64,000 bases of DNA from Solea solea (GCF_958295425.1 NC_081153.1:14165001-14229000), one strand, 5' to 3'; numbered from the stretch's first letter, positions 11,351-44,860 are shown. Made by a program: numbers and translations. Notes: generated by a model from the sequence alone, not told the origin.

Positions 11351-11626
11351 CGCTGCTTAGCCTGAGAGTCTGGCAGGAGAAGTGTGTGTATGTGTGTGTG
11401 TTTAGAGGGGAGGGGGGGGGGGTCTCCTCGCGCAGGGGCGAGGATGCCCCCTGCAGCTCGTTTAGGCACCCGCAGCCCCATGGCAGGCCAACACGCACAC
11501 ACGCGCGCGCGCACACACACACAGCTACCCTTTTAAGGACTCACATGTATTTAGACAGCCTAAATATAGCGTTATCTTTAACATTAAATCATAATCCAAG
11601 CCTTCGGCCCTAAATTTAACCAGCCT

Positions 11627-11895
11627 CTCAGAAACCATGCTCTGCCTCATTAGGACCAGGTTTTTGTCTCCACGAGGACTACTGGTCCTGACAAGGTCGG
11701 AAACACAAGTGCATTGACTCACATTCATTTGTACTTTCTTAACCATAACCACAACCAGCCAATGTCTAACAACAAATCAGACCTTTGACCCAAACTTCAG
11801 AGCTGAGGTTCAGCCTCATTAGGGCCAGGATTTGGTCTCCACAAGGACTACTGGTCCTGACAAGGTCAGTGTTTATGCCAGAAAAGGTCCTAAAG
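11627..11895 (+). repeat. Two tandem copies of the GGACTACTGGTCC repeat
   Basis: Each copy reads CTCATTAGG.CCAGG.TTTGTC, then TCCAC.AGGACTACTGGTCC, then TGACAAGGTC. The copies lie at about 11,650-11,700 and 11,815-11,880, roughly 170 bp apart in the same orientation. Related copies are at 51,290-51,370 (plus) and 55,478-55,575 (minus). The core contains the inverted repeat GGAC..GTCC. The family is not named; similar text is widespread in fish genomes as I recall. Confidence 0.7.
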
Positions 11896-12779
11896 AGATA
11901 ACACATACAAATAAAACACACACATACATACACACCCACACAGCCGCTCCCATTTTGTGTCTATTGTTCATGCTCAGGTGTTTCCGGTTGGCTGCCATTA
12001 ACACACCTTCACCTTAAGATCCGGTGCTGAACTATGACAGAGTGAGTCACACTCAGACTGGTGTTTGAGCACATACGGACATGAGCTCACACACCCGTGC
12101 CGGGGTAATAATAACAATAATAATAATAACAGGTATTCGCACTGTAGCCTACTTGTGTCGCCTAGCAACCAGCTGGGCCAACCATTACTTCAGGGTCTGT
12201 TGACATAGGGTCCAGTTACAGCAGTGACTGATAAAAACAACACACCTGCTCATCGAGTTTTCAAACTACACAGAAGAAGAAGAAGAAGGAGAAGAAGAAG
12301 ACACACTGTTTAAAAAAGACTTTTTATTGAATCGGTTTATTGTTGCCTGTACTATAAAGATAAGGGTTTTTGTTTGTCTGGTTTTAAGCAGCATAAAAGT
12401 GAAAAAGTAAAGGAAGAACTGACATTATAGCACTATAAACATGACATTACTGATTCAGAACTGTCCTGTCTAAACGTATAACTTGATGAAATTGTTGTAA
12501 ATCTGCTCCTGGTCTCTCTCTCTCTCCTGTCTCGACCTCATCTCCCTCTCATCCTCTCCGACCCCAAGTTTCCTTTCACCCCAACCGGTCGAGGCAGATG
12601 CTGCACATTTTGCCTTTTCTGGGGATCTATGAGGAGTAAATCATTAGATGTAGCCTCTGTATTTGCAGGCCCTTACCGCTCCCATTATATATGTAAGGCT
12701 CAGTCTTTAGAACGCACCACTGCACTTTATATTTATTAGTTGTTTGGCCCCTCATTAAACATGCACAGGATGCAGCATT

Positions 12780-13235
12780 GGAACACTTTTATTTACAAAG
12801 CTGTTCTGTGTAACCTGCCTCTCTACATCAGCCCTAAGTTAGAAAGCATTAAGAACACTTTTAAGTCTCAGAGTCAACAGCCGGATCAGATTTAAGGACA
12901 GAGACAGCAAAGAGAACCCTGTCCTACCATTTGAGGTTGGGCTCTTTAATTCCGGTTTCAGAAGAAAACGGTCTGAGTTTTAAGTCACTAGTTGCACTTG
13001 TAACATCTAGGAACATTGTTTTGCTTGTTTAATATTTTAATGTTTTAACGACTTAATGCTAAAGTTGTTTTAATGCTTATAAGAAATAGCATTTTACTGG
13101 CACCGTCCTTGGTCCTTGCTTTTAATCGCTTGTTTTGTATTTATGCAAAAATGTGCTGGAAAAGAGAGTATTAATCTCAATATAGGACAATCCTGGAAAA
13201 ATAAAGGTTAAATCAAAAATAAATAAATAAAAAAA
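12780..13235 (+). mobile_element. Decayed non-LTR retrotransposon 3' end
   Basis: The right end (about 13,145-13,235) has GGAAAAGAGAGTATTAATCTC, then AATCCTGGAAAAATAAAGGT and an (AAAT)n/(A)n tail. This matches the characteristic 3' tail (…AATCTCAATG..CCTGG.TAAATAAAGGTTAAATAAA) of fish LINE-type elements. Upstream to about 12,780 short broken frames can be read, such as RVNSRIRFKDRDSKENPVLP around 12,870-12,930, but I could not match them to reverse transcriptase motifs. Clade and left limit are uncertain. Confidence 0.5.
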
Positions 13236-14510
13236 GGACAGTGAGACCATGAAACCGCGGAAGCTGAATGGAAATGAGCCATTATGACTGGGATTATTTA
13301 TTATTCTCCTGCTGTGACGGCTCTGCAAAGGGCCCATTCTTAATCTTAACGTGAGGAAAAAAACCCTGCAAAGTACGTCACAAATAAAATCGTAGTTCAT
13401 TCATGCAGGTCTGTTATAATAATGTGTACCAACTGTCCACGTCTACGGACGTGAAGCTTTTCTGTAAAATGACACCGTGGGGGGAAACGGATCAGCCGCT
13501 GAGGTCTGTGCTCAGCTGAGCTCTTTCTGTAGTTTATTATTTAGTTTAGCACACATTTATTTATGAAAACTGTCAGCATCATGTTAAATTAATCACGGCG
13601 CCCTTCTGCCAGACAGTAAAGGTAATGCGGGATCCATTTTGCAGTCATGCTACTTGAGTGCTGCACATAATGTACTCTCACATAACTTTGCAATAAATCA
13701 AACGACTGCAAAGCAGCTGACACACAGTAAACACAGGCCTCAGGGGCTCCTGTGTGTCATGGCCCAGACACAGTTGCCTACCTTTATATGGCTGGTAATT
13801 AAGACTACAGCCTACAGGTCTAATGAGTTTCCCTTTCAGCCTCCGCTTAATGCACATTCCAGGTGTTTTCAAAAAATCACTATAGATGACCCGACGTCAC
13901 CTGGAGTGGTTTCCTGATGGACAAAAGCGTGGGATTACTGCCGCAAACATCACACCCAGCCTGACTGGTTTTCTTTAGAGCCACATCCTTGTTGAAGCCA
14001 CTCGGGCACAGGATGCTCCGAACAAAAAGCTTGACAGGTACAAACAGGCCGACTCTGTCCTCCAGACTCCTTGAGAGATAAAACTAAAAGGACCCCCAGG
14101 AGGCGAGGTGTGTTTTTATAAGATACCAATTCAACTCTTCAGTGTAGTTTGATAATTTCTTCTCTCCCAAACGCCACACTCATTACTCAACTGAAAGAAG
14201 TCGTTATGTTTATCAGACTGTTGCGTAAAAGTACCGGCCTTTCATGCTCCCTCCGAAAAACACCTCATGTCATGACAGGAAGGTTTTCAGTATCACTCGC
14301 GTTATGTAGAAAACGAAACCAGGGTTAAGTAGCAGTGTTGTACAAATACTTTGTTACTGTACTAAAGTACACACTTCACATATCTGTACTTTATATTCCT
14401 AGCAACTTTGACTCCACTACATTGCCTCCATCTTTGTCACTTGTTACTACCAAATAAAACCATAAGAGTTGGTATTATGGTCTGTATTTAGAGAACTTTT
14501 CTAGTCTCAA

Positions 14511-14650
14511 TGAGCTGTTTTACACTAGTTTGGCCATTCACATGCTGCAACAGGGGATCAAGTGTCTTGCTCAAGGACACATATAGACCAGCAGAGGCAG
14601 AAATTTAACCCACAACCTTCCCGTTGAAAGACAACTCTGAGCTACCATGG
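14511..14650 (+). repeat. Fish dispersed repeat fragment
   Basis: The text GGGGATCAAGTGTCTTGCTC, AAGGACACATATAGACC and AACCCACAACCTTCCCGTTG resembles a well-spread teleost repeat that has a longer copy at about 48,440-48,660. No coding function. Confidence 0.5.
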
Positions 14651-15069
14651 CTCAATCCAAACGTAAGTACATTTCATATGAGAAAATTACATTTGATAGT
14701 CAAGTACAGTCAATTTCATACACAACCAAAGTCATTTTCTGGTAAGATACTTGTACTTTTACTAAAGTATCCCTTTAAGGTACTTTATACAAGATTGTTG
14801 AGTCCAATCCAGTAGTCGAGGAACAGATTGGAAACAGTAATGGATGTAAATGGCTGACACTGTTGGCTATAATTAGTCAGAGCACTGGCAAGTTCAGGAG
14901 TCAGTCTTATGAATCAGTCACATTTATGGAGAACGTAAAGCATCAGAAGTGAGCGAGTCTCCCTCTGACTCATACAGTGTGCAGATGAACATCTGAAACA
15001 CAACACAATGTCTCTGCTCTGAAAGTGTATCTCTCACACACGCGCGCGTGCAATAAAACACACTTGAGA

Positions 15070-16679
15070 CAATCAAATTTTCAAAGTTTTTTTTGTTCAG
15101 TTTGGTTTCAAAATAAAGATCACACAATTGTTTAGAGACAATCTACAACAGGAGTTACAAAAAATAGTTGCCCAGGCAATAAGCATACACAGGTTCTGTT
15201 AACTATACACATATGGTTACAGGTGTGCTCGTAGTAAATATACACAAGGCTGCTCCAAATATACACCGCGCTGTGGCGGGCTGCCTTTCTCACCCAAAAG
15301 AACATGGACAGTATGATACAGCACTTACAGCACTAGAGAAATGCCAAAAAACACAAGAATATCCTCTGTACAATCCATGGGTTTACCCCTGAAAACTGTC
15401 ATGGAGAACTGAGGGGTTTGGGGAGTTTAAATGAGTAAAAGTTACTTCTCCCACCCAGCCAGCATACCTACACAACATGACACATTTCATGGGGTAATGC
15501 ATTCTTTATAAAAAAGAGATCTTAAAAAAAAACAAAACAAAAAAAAAACACAGGACAAAGAAAAACAAAAAACCTTCAACACAAATCTGAAAACACCAAG
15601 TCTAACAGAACATGTCCGATTGGGAGTCAGTGGGAGATTGACGTCTTAAGTTAAGCAGTGACAAGATAAAGATAAAACCAAGCGTGGCGAATCTTTGTAC
15701 AAGTACTACGCTGTATAGAAAGGGCTTTTCAAAACCAAAATTTGATATTACAATTTACAATATACAACAACTCATATGTCACAACCAAGGAGGTGAGAAT
15801 ATACACTGAAATGCACAGGGTTTTTTTTCTAACATTTTTTCCAGGGTGAGCTTTTTTTTTTTCCTCTCTTTTTTTTTCCTTCTCATACCAAAAAGGGTGG
15901 TAAAGCACTTTTACATTACAAGGGTTTACAAATGTACAATTATACAGTCAGAAGTATGTGGTCACTACTAGGATACATTATAGATACAGATTCAACATCA
16001 AAAACCAGAAAAAACTACAAAGTTTTATATATATATTTATATATATATGCAAAGGTCTACACCAAGTATACACGTTATATTTATAGAAGCAAGACCAGAA
16101 AACGAATCTCCCATGCTAAATGATCTGTGTCTGCTGGTTAGCTGATGGCATGTGTGTGTATTCGTCTATGATTCTGTGAAGTCAGACAAATTAAATACTC
16201 GTTTCATCTCATAGTGGTAAATAGCTAGGATGGGAGGAGGAAGAGGGGGGCACTAGGATTGAGGAAGCAGCAGTAGCAAAAAGTCAAGTGATTTTTTTTT
16301 TTCTTCTTCAGTTTTTCAGAAATGACGAACAGAAAAAAAAATCAAAAAGAAAGAATGAAGGGGAGTGATGAATTGAGCACGTCTCCCCCTCTGTTTTTCC
16401 CCCACTCGCTGCCCGTCCTCCTTCTGTGGCGGGCTCAGGAGGAAGAGTAACAAAATCTAAGGCTGCATATAGCAATGGTCTTCTCCAAGAGGGCCATCGT
16501 GGAAACGGCTATGGTGGTGATTCACGTCCGCTCAGTGGGCACGACGCCATCTGACACGGACCAAGGACTGCATTAGGCAGATGAAGTGCAGAAGAGTGGG
16601 TGAGGGGCGAATCATATCAGGCGGTGGGCCTTACTTCAAGCCAAGGAAGGGGGGAGGAGGAGAGGGAGGGGGAACTGGT
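15070..16679 (-). other. pum1: pum1 3'UTR (left limit estimated)
   Basis: This follows the TAA stop at 16,680-16,682 on the minus strand. It lacks the repeats seen on both sides and has U-rich and A-rich tracts typical of a 3'UTR. On the minus strand it carries UGUAUAUUGUAAAUUG (15,752-15,767) and UGUACAUUUGUAAA (15,927-15,940), which are close to but not exact Pumilio elements (UGUANAUA). I saw no AATAAA on the minus strand between 13,562 and 16,679. The mRNA end is therefore unresolved; 15,070 is a guess from the change in sequence character. Confidence 0.45.
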
Positions 16680-37752
<21,073 letters not shown>

Positions 37753-37763
37753 TCCACCACAGC
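37753..37763 (-). other. pum1: pum1 5'UTR part of the first coding exon
   Basis: The exon containing the start codon begins at 37,763, after the acceptor TTTGGACAG. Eleven noncoding bases (GCTGTGGTGGA) precede the ATG at 37,752-37,750. A first noncoding exon must therefore lie upstream, near 41,765. Confidence 0.85.
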
Positions 37764-38754
37764 CTGTCCAAAGAGAAATACATTGAGTGAAGGTTAAAGA
37801 TAACTATTTTGGTTTAAAAATTACTTTTGGATAATAAAAGCCCAACCTTTTAGATGGAAACCATTCACAAATCTGAGGCAAACCATTCGACAGCAATTAT
37901 GCATTGCGTCTCAAAGTGTGTTTGTACAGCGCATAAAAATGAAATCAATGAATATTAAATCGTGTTTATTGATCCCAATATATACTGTTATGGAATTATT
38001 GCCCAGCCCTAACCAACAATTGAAATGATAGCTCTAATTATTTTCGGAAAAAAATTGTGGTGAACTTTTTTAAATATGGCCAATATCTGTCAATTATGAA
38101 TGTGATAGTAACTCCCAGCAGGATTAATTAGAGAGTTAGCTAAAACACAAATATTGAAGCTTGTGCCAGTTTTCATGGTTAAGTACACTCAGCTGCCTAT
38201 TTGGTACACCTCGTTAAAATGCCATCTAAAATACCACTACAATAAATCTTACCTTCACAGACAAACTAAACCTTCTGACTGTTTCTAATACTATTCAATT
38301 TGTATTTATTCTGCAAGAATAAATAAATTTAAAAATACACTTGAGCAAAACTACATCTGTAAAATAGCCCTAACAAATGACATGTTTTTCATTTTGAAGT
38401 CATAAAGGTGGGATTACATGAAGTTAGGATTTAATCAAACCCTTAATTTTCACCAGGTGTAGCAAATGAAACCTATCCCAAGTGTATCTGACACAGTGTA
38501 TAATTTATAGTGAACAGCATTCTTGTAAAGCTGGCTGTACCTAAATACATCACAAAAACAATCTGATGTGTTAACTGGTTTAATATGTAGTTTGACTATA
38601 GACCAGAATATACCTATGCGAGAGGGAACTAATCATAATGAATTAAAATGGAAACAAAAAACTATTAACTCTAAAAACCCCAAACATGACATATGTATAG
38701 GCTGCTGCCAAAAAAGGGACACTGCTTGCATAATCACATTGAAGGTCCAACATT

Positions 38755-39060
38755 CTCCCCTTGTCTAACACTTTATTCTTCCACATCAGGTTGGCTAGTG
38801 CCAATCCCAGCTGAAATTGGGCAAAAGGCAGGGAACACCCTGGACAGGTCGCCAATCTATCGCATGGGGCAGAGTGTTCAAAAACCTCTGCGTGTTTTTG
38901 GACTGCGGAAGGAAAACTGAGAGCCCAGGGAAAACCCACACAGACACAAGAACGTGCAAACTCAAAGAGAAAGGAACCAGGACGCAAACCGGCAATCTTC
39001 TTGCTGCGGGGCAACAGTGCCAGCCACACGATTGTGCACCTGTGTGGCGCTGAAGATCTA
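38755..39060 (-). repeat. SINE/LINE-tail-like repeat, long copy
   Basis: The reverse complement of the family at 6,185-6,436, with more of its 5' part retained. On the minus strand it carries GTTTGCACGTTC, CTCAGTTTTCCTTCCGCAGT-type text, CAAAAACACGCAGAGG, CCAGGGTGTTCCCTGCC and TGGGATTGGCACTAGCC. Open frames on both strands (for example 38,643-39,029) are repeat-derived. Confidence 0.7.
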
Positions 39061-39094
39061 AACTATGTGACATAACCTGCTAATCTTAAGACCA

Positions 39095-39295
39095 TCTAGC
39101 CATCATCTACCGCTGTATCCTCCACATGTGGGTCGCAAGGCCACTGGTGCCAATCCCAGCTGACATACATAAATAAATAAATAAATAAATAAATATATAT
39201 ATAAATAAATAAAAGACTGTGGAAGGAAACCAGACATGCACACAGGGAGAACATGCAAACTGCTGCAAGGCAACTGCGCTAACCACTAACTAGAC
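39095..39295 (-). repeat. SINE/LINE-tail-like repeat, second copy with (AAAT)n insert
   Basis: A partial copy immediately right of the previous one: CTACCGCTGTATCCTCCACA, GCCAATCCCAGCTGAC, an (AAAT)n/(AT)n block at 39,169-39,213, then GGAAACCAGACATGC and ACAGGGAGAACATGCAAAC. It is in the same orientation as the neighbouring copy. Confidence 0.6.
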
Positions 39296-41764
39296 CTGAG
39301 ATCAACAGCTACAGATAAGGACGAGAAAACCACTATAACATGAACAAAGGCTGCAGGTTTAGCCAGAAAAGACAAAAAGGGCAATTTGAAACAAGCACCC
39401 CGAAGCAGACACTAATTTCAATGTTAGAGGTTTACTGCCATATTATGTAAGAGGAAAAAAATGCAAAGGTACTTTAAAGTAAGACATTAAACCAATCGAT
39501 GGAAACAGACAATTCTGGTCAGTGTTTTGTGTTTAAAACCACTTCCAGTCTTTAAAAATGTAATGCAATGTATTGCAAGATGCAAAATAAAGAAAAGTTA
39601 AGTAATTTTTGCTGTAACAAATTTCATATAACTGGTATCCAAAAAAAGTACTGTTCAGGAATCAGTACATCAGTCCCCATATCGATATATCAAGCATTTT
39701 TAATCAATACCCAGTCTGAGACATGGCTGTATCACTGCCCCAGGTCATATTCAGTTCACACTAGTGCATTCTCATTTGCCAGTTTATTTAGTATACTTGG
39801 CTGAAACAAGTGTGGCATTATGCAACAATACTGTAATAAACGTCACCATCTTGTTAAAGAATGCTGTTTATTCAATTTATGGCTGCTGTGGTCTGTGGTG
39901 CAGCTGCTGAGATGTACTGAAGCATGCTGTGATTTCTAAATGCAAATACATCTTTACAGTGATGTAATAACACTACAATCCTAAACCTCCACATTGATTT
40001 TACACCTGAAGCAAAAATCGCCAGTTACATTTAACTGAATAACTTCATGAAATGCATGCTTATTTTATTGACCAAACTGGTCCTTGTAGAGAAAGATATG
40101 GGCAGCTGTGTCACATAACCAAGCTTTGCTGTATATATTTGGAAAAACATGTGGTAAAAGTGAATATCACAATGAAAATGTGACTTGCAATATAAATAAA
40201 TACTTAAGTATGTAGTGTTAATGTAATGTCTTCTTGGTTTGGGTTGCTGCCAACATGGACCCCAGTCAGTGAGTAACCTATGCAGATGCTGACATTTTTT
40301 TTAAATACATAATTTCCATTCCAACAAGCACTTTTTGTCTTTATGGCAAGATATTTTAAACATGAGGAGCAAAGTACATTTACTACATTGCCCGTATATC
40401 TTTTGAGATAAGTATATTGCACCAATGTGATACATTTACAACAATTTGTGCAACCCTAGTATATACATATATCTCATTCCTGATAAACCCAAGACACGTG
40501 CAATGTGTATGAACCAAACTGTTTGACTATGATTGGTCACCAGTGGACACACTGGTTTTCAGAAGTCATGTGAATATAATTTGTATTTTACAGCCTCCTC
40601 TACTTATCCAACACATTCTAATCTCCGTTAAAATGACCAGCTTCACATTCGTGTCCCCATAGATCATGTGGACACTGGGCCATAGAGTAATTACTGGGCC
40701 ATAGAGCAGTCTACCTGACTTTGAATGTTCAAACACATGCAGCTTTGCCTCATGTGCAACACACCCCCTTCATAAAAACTAACCACGAGCTGACCGGCTC
40801 CACTGTTCCGACAGATAAACACAAACCATTTTACAGCTGATCATTCACACATGTCTGATTTCGTCCTCCACTCTTAATTTAGCAGGATGTTTTTTCTGGA
40901 TATTTATTCATTCGCCACGGCGCGGAATCAGGTACAAAAACACCCGGAAATCCACGGACGTGTGGCCATTCCCCAGAGCGAAGCGCACACGCTTGTTATG
41001 CTACAAGTTTAAGTCAGCACCCGGAAACGGACACCCTGCTCCATGATCTAAGCGAGTTAATCATTATTCAATACCGGTGATCAATCCACCGCATACCAGG
41101 CACAAACAGGGGTGTGACAACGCGAGCAGGCAACCTGCAGAGCTAGCGGGAGACAGCGTTAGGTGTCTCAGCATATATACACACACACACACACACAACC
41201 ACATATTTCAACCCCGGCAGACATGACACTTCGACACGAAACTAAACGTGCGGATGCTCCGTGAGAAGGGTCGTGACAATTACGCGGCGGTTTTACATTT
41301 TCATGCATGAACATCCACTTACGCCAGGACTGTAGGGTCTGTTACAGGGGTTCACTGCCCGTGTCTACCAACAATAACACGGCCTCCCGACACAAGCGGA
41401 GCCCGGGCGAACCTGTAGCCAAACATGGGCTACACATAGTGATTTTGACGGCGGCAGCAGGTCCAAAACATTACCGTAGTGATAAAATTATTCACCCGAA
41501 GGTCTGTGGGCGCCTGCCGACTCTGCATTGCCACCCTTCCCTGTGACGCGAATGCTAACAAAGGCCCGAGAGCTGTCTGTCTGGAGCGGAAGACCGACAC
41601 AACGGGAGGAAGGAGGCAGGCAGCAGAAAGGGAGGCAGTCGCTTCAGCCTTACAAAATACCCCAATTTCACCCATCGCAGAGCCCCGAGAGCAGCAATAC
41701 CGGCACCGATAAACGCACAAACAACACACCGTACTAACGGGGCTGCCAAATAAACCCTACTCAC
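39296..41764 (-). other. pum1: 5' part of pum1 intron 1
   Basis: No exon or RNA gene was recognised. The left part is AT-rich. From about 40,880 the sequence becomes CpG-rich toward the first exon. A short CA tract lies at 41,178-41,199. The open frames at 41,430-41,764 lie in the CpG-rich part and have no protein features. Confidence 0.6.
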
Positions 41765-41880
41765 CGGCGGAGAGGGTGGATGGTCGCGGATTTTGGCCCC
41801 AGTTTCTCTCTGACACCCCAGGATTTCACTCCGACAACATGGCGGCTCGACGGAGGAGCAGGAGGCGAGAGCGCTGCATG
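41765..41880 (-). other. pum1: pum1 noncoding first exon (5' end approximate)
   Basis: On the minus strand a consensus donor CCGCCG|GTGAGTAGG lies at 41,765/41,764, followed by a CpG-rich region. It is the only strong donor I found upstream of the coding exon in a promoter-like setting, and human PUM1 also has a noncoding first exon. The 5' limit (transcription start) is not visible; about 41,850-41,880 is a guess. Confidence 0.6.
41836..41846 (+). promoter_or_regulatory. YY1-type motif at the pum1 promoter
   Basis: AACATGGCGGC matches the YY1 consensus AANATGGCGGC. YY1 sites often lie just downstream of transcription starts of housekeeping genes. Here the motif lies in or next to the pum1 first exon, on the strand opposite to the gene. 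Confidence 0.55.
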
Positions 41881-43355
41881 ACGGGAAGAGATGAGGGAGC
41901 GCGTGCGGTTCATTGCGCCAACCGGGAGGAGGAGGGAGGAGGAGGAGGAGGAGGGACAGTCAAACCGGACCGGTCTCTTTGTTATGCGCGTGTTTGTAAT
42001 GTCGATAGAATTTGGTTCTTACCTTGTTGTTCAGTGTTCCTTCTGACGTTGCTGCTCTGTACAGTTGTGCGGAGCAACAGACATCAGTCAAACGAATAAA
42101 TAAACACATTAAAAATAAACTGTTGCACACATGTAAAACATTTATGATAATTGATTGGGGTTGAATTTATTTTACGTTATCTTTTAACTTGAGAGAGAAT
42201 AGTGTCATTATAGTTGGACTACAACGACACTAGGCTTCTCAGGTCATCAGGCAGCTTTGATCTCACTCCAGAGCAAAATTCAGCAGAATGTGCCTTTATT
42301 ATTGCGATCGTTTACTTTGCTAGTCTGCATTTTTCCAAAGGCCCAGCAGAGAAAGAGTCCCAGAGCATTATTAATTCATTATATGAGGAAATTAAAATAC
42401 TATTATTTTTGATATCTACTTTAGTATGTAGTTTGTCTTTCGTTGTCTTCTGTTGAAAATAACGTTTGATTTATTTGTAATTAAAGAAGTGTCATCGTGT
42501 CTCTGGATAAAGGGGGGAAATAGACATCTGGATGATTGTGACGGGAAGGGACTGTACACAATAACGTTACGCCGAGCTTGGCAGCCATGGCAACGCGCTG
42601 CGTCACGTGTGTGACCGCTGGTCGCTCCGTTACTCATCTGGAATGGGCTGTGCAGTCAGTGTCCGGTGTGTAAAAGAGCGTAGTGTAGATTGGTCCTAAT
42701 CACAAAAGCATAAAATAAACCAGCGGCTGTTTGGACTTGAGCCAGCGGAGACACAGAGTCTGAACACGTTAGAGAAGTCCACATCCAGCCGCTGAGTGGA
42801 TGACGTAATGTTGACACAGTGTATATCGCTGCTCTTTTATGAAAATCTATGGTAATGACATGGAAATGATATCAAATTGACTGCTATTAAAATTCTTATA
42901 TGATCCAGTAATATAATTGTTTTTTTACAGCCTGAAATGATGTCATAAATGGGCAGGAATTTCTGTCAGTACTCTACCTTCATATTGTGAAAGCCTACAC
43001 AAGTGGAGGAAACACATTAACTCACCTCTAACATTACAAAAACATTAGAATACATACTTTTCTAGTGAACATTCTCAAGTCTTGGATCTCTAAGTAGATA
43101 ATTGCACGTTGTGAGATCCTGCAGTGAATGATAAGATGCAGGCTCCCCCTTGTGACACTTCAAAGTAACTAATCACAAAAATTGAGATGTTATTGACATA
43201 ATTGTAAGATCTCCTTATCATGGTAACATCTTTTATTGTCCTATTCCTAGTGTTATGATGGGCTGTCCTTCTATAAATCACATTACCAATACAATATTAC
43301 CTCAGTACACGATTAGTGTAATCAAGTGACAAAATGTGGAGAGAACAACAGAAGT
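41881..43355. other. Intergenic region between pum1 and nkain1
   Basis: The promoter-proximal part has a GGA-rich tract (41,926-41,956). No gene is seen. A second CpG-containing patch at 42,540-42,680 includes X-box and E-box motifs (listed separately). The rest is AT-rich with no recognised repeat. Confidence 0.6.
42581..42609. promoter_or_regulatory. RFX X-box-like motif next to a CACGTG E-box
   Basis: GCAGCCATGGCAAC (42,581-42,594) is close to the RFX X-box palindrome GTTNCCATGGNAAC. GTCACGTG (42,602-42,609) is a palindromic E-box of the USF/MITF type. Their adjacency in a CpG-containing patch about 0.7 kb from the pum1 first exon suggests a promoter or enhancer element. Motif match only. 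Confidence 0.4.
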
Positions 43356-43379
43356 CAGGCTTAATGTAGAAAGTGTATT

Positions 43380-43385
43380 TTTATT
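43380..43385 (-). terminator. nkain1: Candidate distal nkain1 polyadenylation signal
   Basis: AATAAA on the minus strand (context GAAATAATAAAAATACAC). It is the second such hexamer after the stop codon; the first is at 44,181-44,186. Cleavage would follow about 15-25 nt further left. Confidence 0.45.
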
Positions 43386-44394
43386 ATTTCAATCATCACC
43401 TTACACCCAATAAGGTTTTCACCTCATACCTGTCTCTCTACTCCCCTCTTCCCTTCTCCCATTCCAGGTACAAAAAACTACCCGGTTGTTGTCTCCGCAC
43501 ATGAGATGTTTCCCTCTCCTTTTTACGGCCATGCTTCAGTGGAGACCAGTGATTCAGCTGCGGGCTTGAATGTAGTTAGCGAGCGACATTGTTGGGGAAA
43601 ACTAGCTGCAGATGGGTTAAAAGAGGGAGGCATGAAGTCATTTAAGAAAGAGAGGATGAGAGAGAGAGAGGTATAAAGAAAATCTTTGATATGTGTTCCC
43701 TTCTCCCCCAGTCCCACCCACTTGCTAATGCACCCCCACCCCACCCCACCCCTTCTAAATAGTACCAACAAAACAATCATTGGCTGGTTATTTACATGCA
43801 CAGTATCCCCCCCCCCCTCCCCCATAGACACACTAACACCTGATCCCAAAGCCATCTGTATCTCTAGTCCACAGCATCACTTGTACAATAGGCTGAATTT
43901 ATCCCCCTGAAAACCGAGTGTCCTTCCACTGGACGTTTGAAATGAGCTTTGTTCAAATCCAGAAATATAAAAAGGACAAGTCTGCCGCTACTCCATGTAT
44001 TTGTTATTGTCAACAAAATCCAATGACGAGACCAACATCAACAACAAATTGATCCTTTATATGTGTGTGTCCAACGACCAACATAGCCTCTGACTCTCTG
44101 TCACAGAGCCTGTTGTCGAACAAAACTGTTAAAATCACATCTGTGAAATGGTCCCTCATTACAGTGAAGTTGGGCACTAGTTTATTCTGCTGCAGTGAGT
44201 TTTCCACAACATATGCACTATGTACAGTTCTGCTAAGCACAGGTGACAAGAAATGATTAAACCTTTGGAAACATCAGTGTGTGACATTTAAGAGGGTTTG
44301 TAGGCAGAAACTGAATTACTACACATACATTTATATGTATAAGGGTGTAATGACTTTGAAATTGTGGTTTTTATAGCCATAGAATAAGCCTTTT

Positions 44395-44860
44395 ATATAT
44401 CTAGGCAAGGGCCTTGCTCTATGGAGGCTGCCATTTTTCTACAGCAGTCCAATGGAAAAACCATTCTGTGTTCTAAATTGGAAGTTTACCATGTAAAGAG
44501 GAGTAACAGCTCACTATCTTACATGACATTTTGTTGATGGTGATGGTGTTATGGTGCAAAGCCACCATAGTTTCCTGCTATGCTTTGGAAACGGAGGGGT
44601 GAGAGTGTGTTGCAATGTGGAGTTTCACCATTAGAGGTCACCAATTATTATGCGCTGTGCCTTTACAAACAAATTGAATGTAATTTCTTTTAAAGCTACA
44701 TGTATGCAGGAATGAATGTGACTGTTGCGATGCACAAAACAAACGGTAATAGCTAGGAAGAAGTGACAGACCGAAGTGCTGTCAGTTTTGGTCATTCCCC
44801 AGGATTTTCTTTCGAACAACAAAACATGTAAAATACTGACAGTCTGATCCTTTAAGCAGT
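44395..44860 (+). repeat. Dispersed fish repeat inside the nkain1 3'UTR
   Basis: The left part, GGGCCTTGCTCTATGGAGGC then TGCCATTTTTCTACAG, recurs as GGGCCTTGCTTTATGGAGGC at 52,847-52,866. The right part (CACCATTAGAGGTCACCAAT…GTGCCTTTACA) resembles the end of an abundant teleost repeat I recall. If the distal polyadenylation signal is used, this is exonised in antisense orientation. Confidence 0.55.

Larger units (their letters stand above)
10957..15069. other. Intergenic region between sdc3 and pum1
   Basis: Beyond the CpG-rich promoter I see no gene. The region holds two copies of a GGACTACTGGTCC repeat (11,627-11,895), a GAA/AGA run at 12,271-12,300, a LINE-like 3' tail (about 12,780-13,235), a fish repeat fragment (14,511-14,650) and otherwise AT-rich unique sequence. 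Minus-strand AATAAA hexamers occur at 13,533-13,538 and 13,556-13,561. They could serve pum1 only if its 3'UTR were about 3 kb. Confidence 0.6.

Noticed and set aside
11187..11613. Overlapping 95-136 codon frames near the sdc3 promoter
   Set aside because: They arise from CT-rich and CpG-rich sequence and overlap each other on opposite strands without any domain.
38643..39073. 128- and 92-codon minus-strand frames
   Set aside because: They lie within the reversed GGATGGATGG-tail repeat and have no protein features beyond that repeat.
41776..42099. 107-codon plus-strand frame starting in the pum1 promoter
   Set aside because: It crosses the YY1 motif and a GGA repeat (poly-Gly), has no domain, and is explained by the high GC content of the promoter region.
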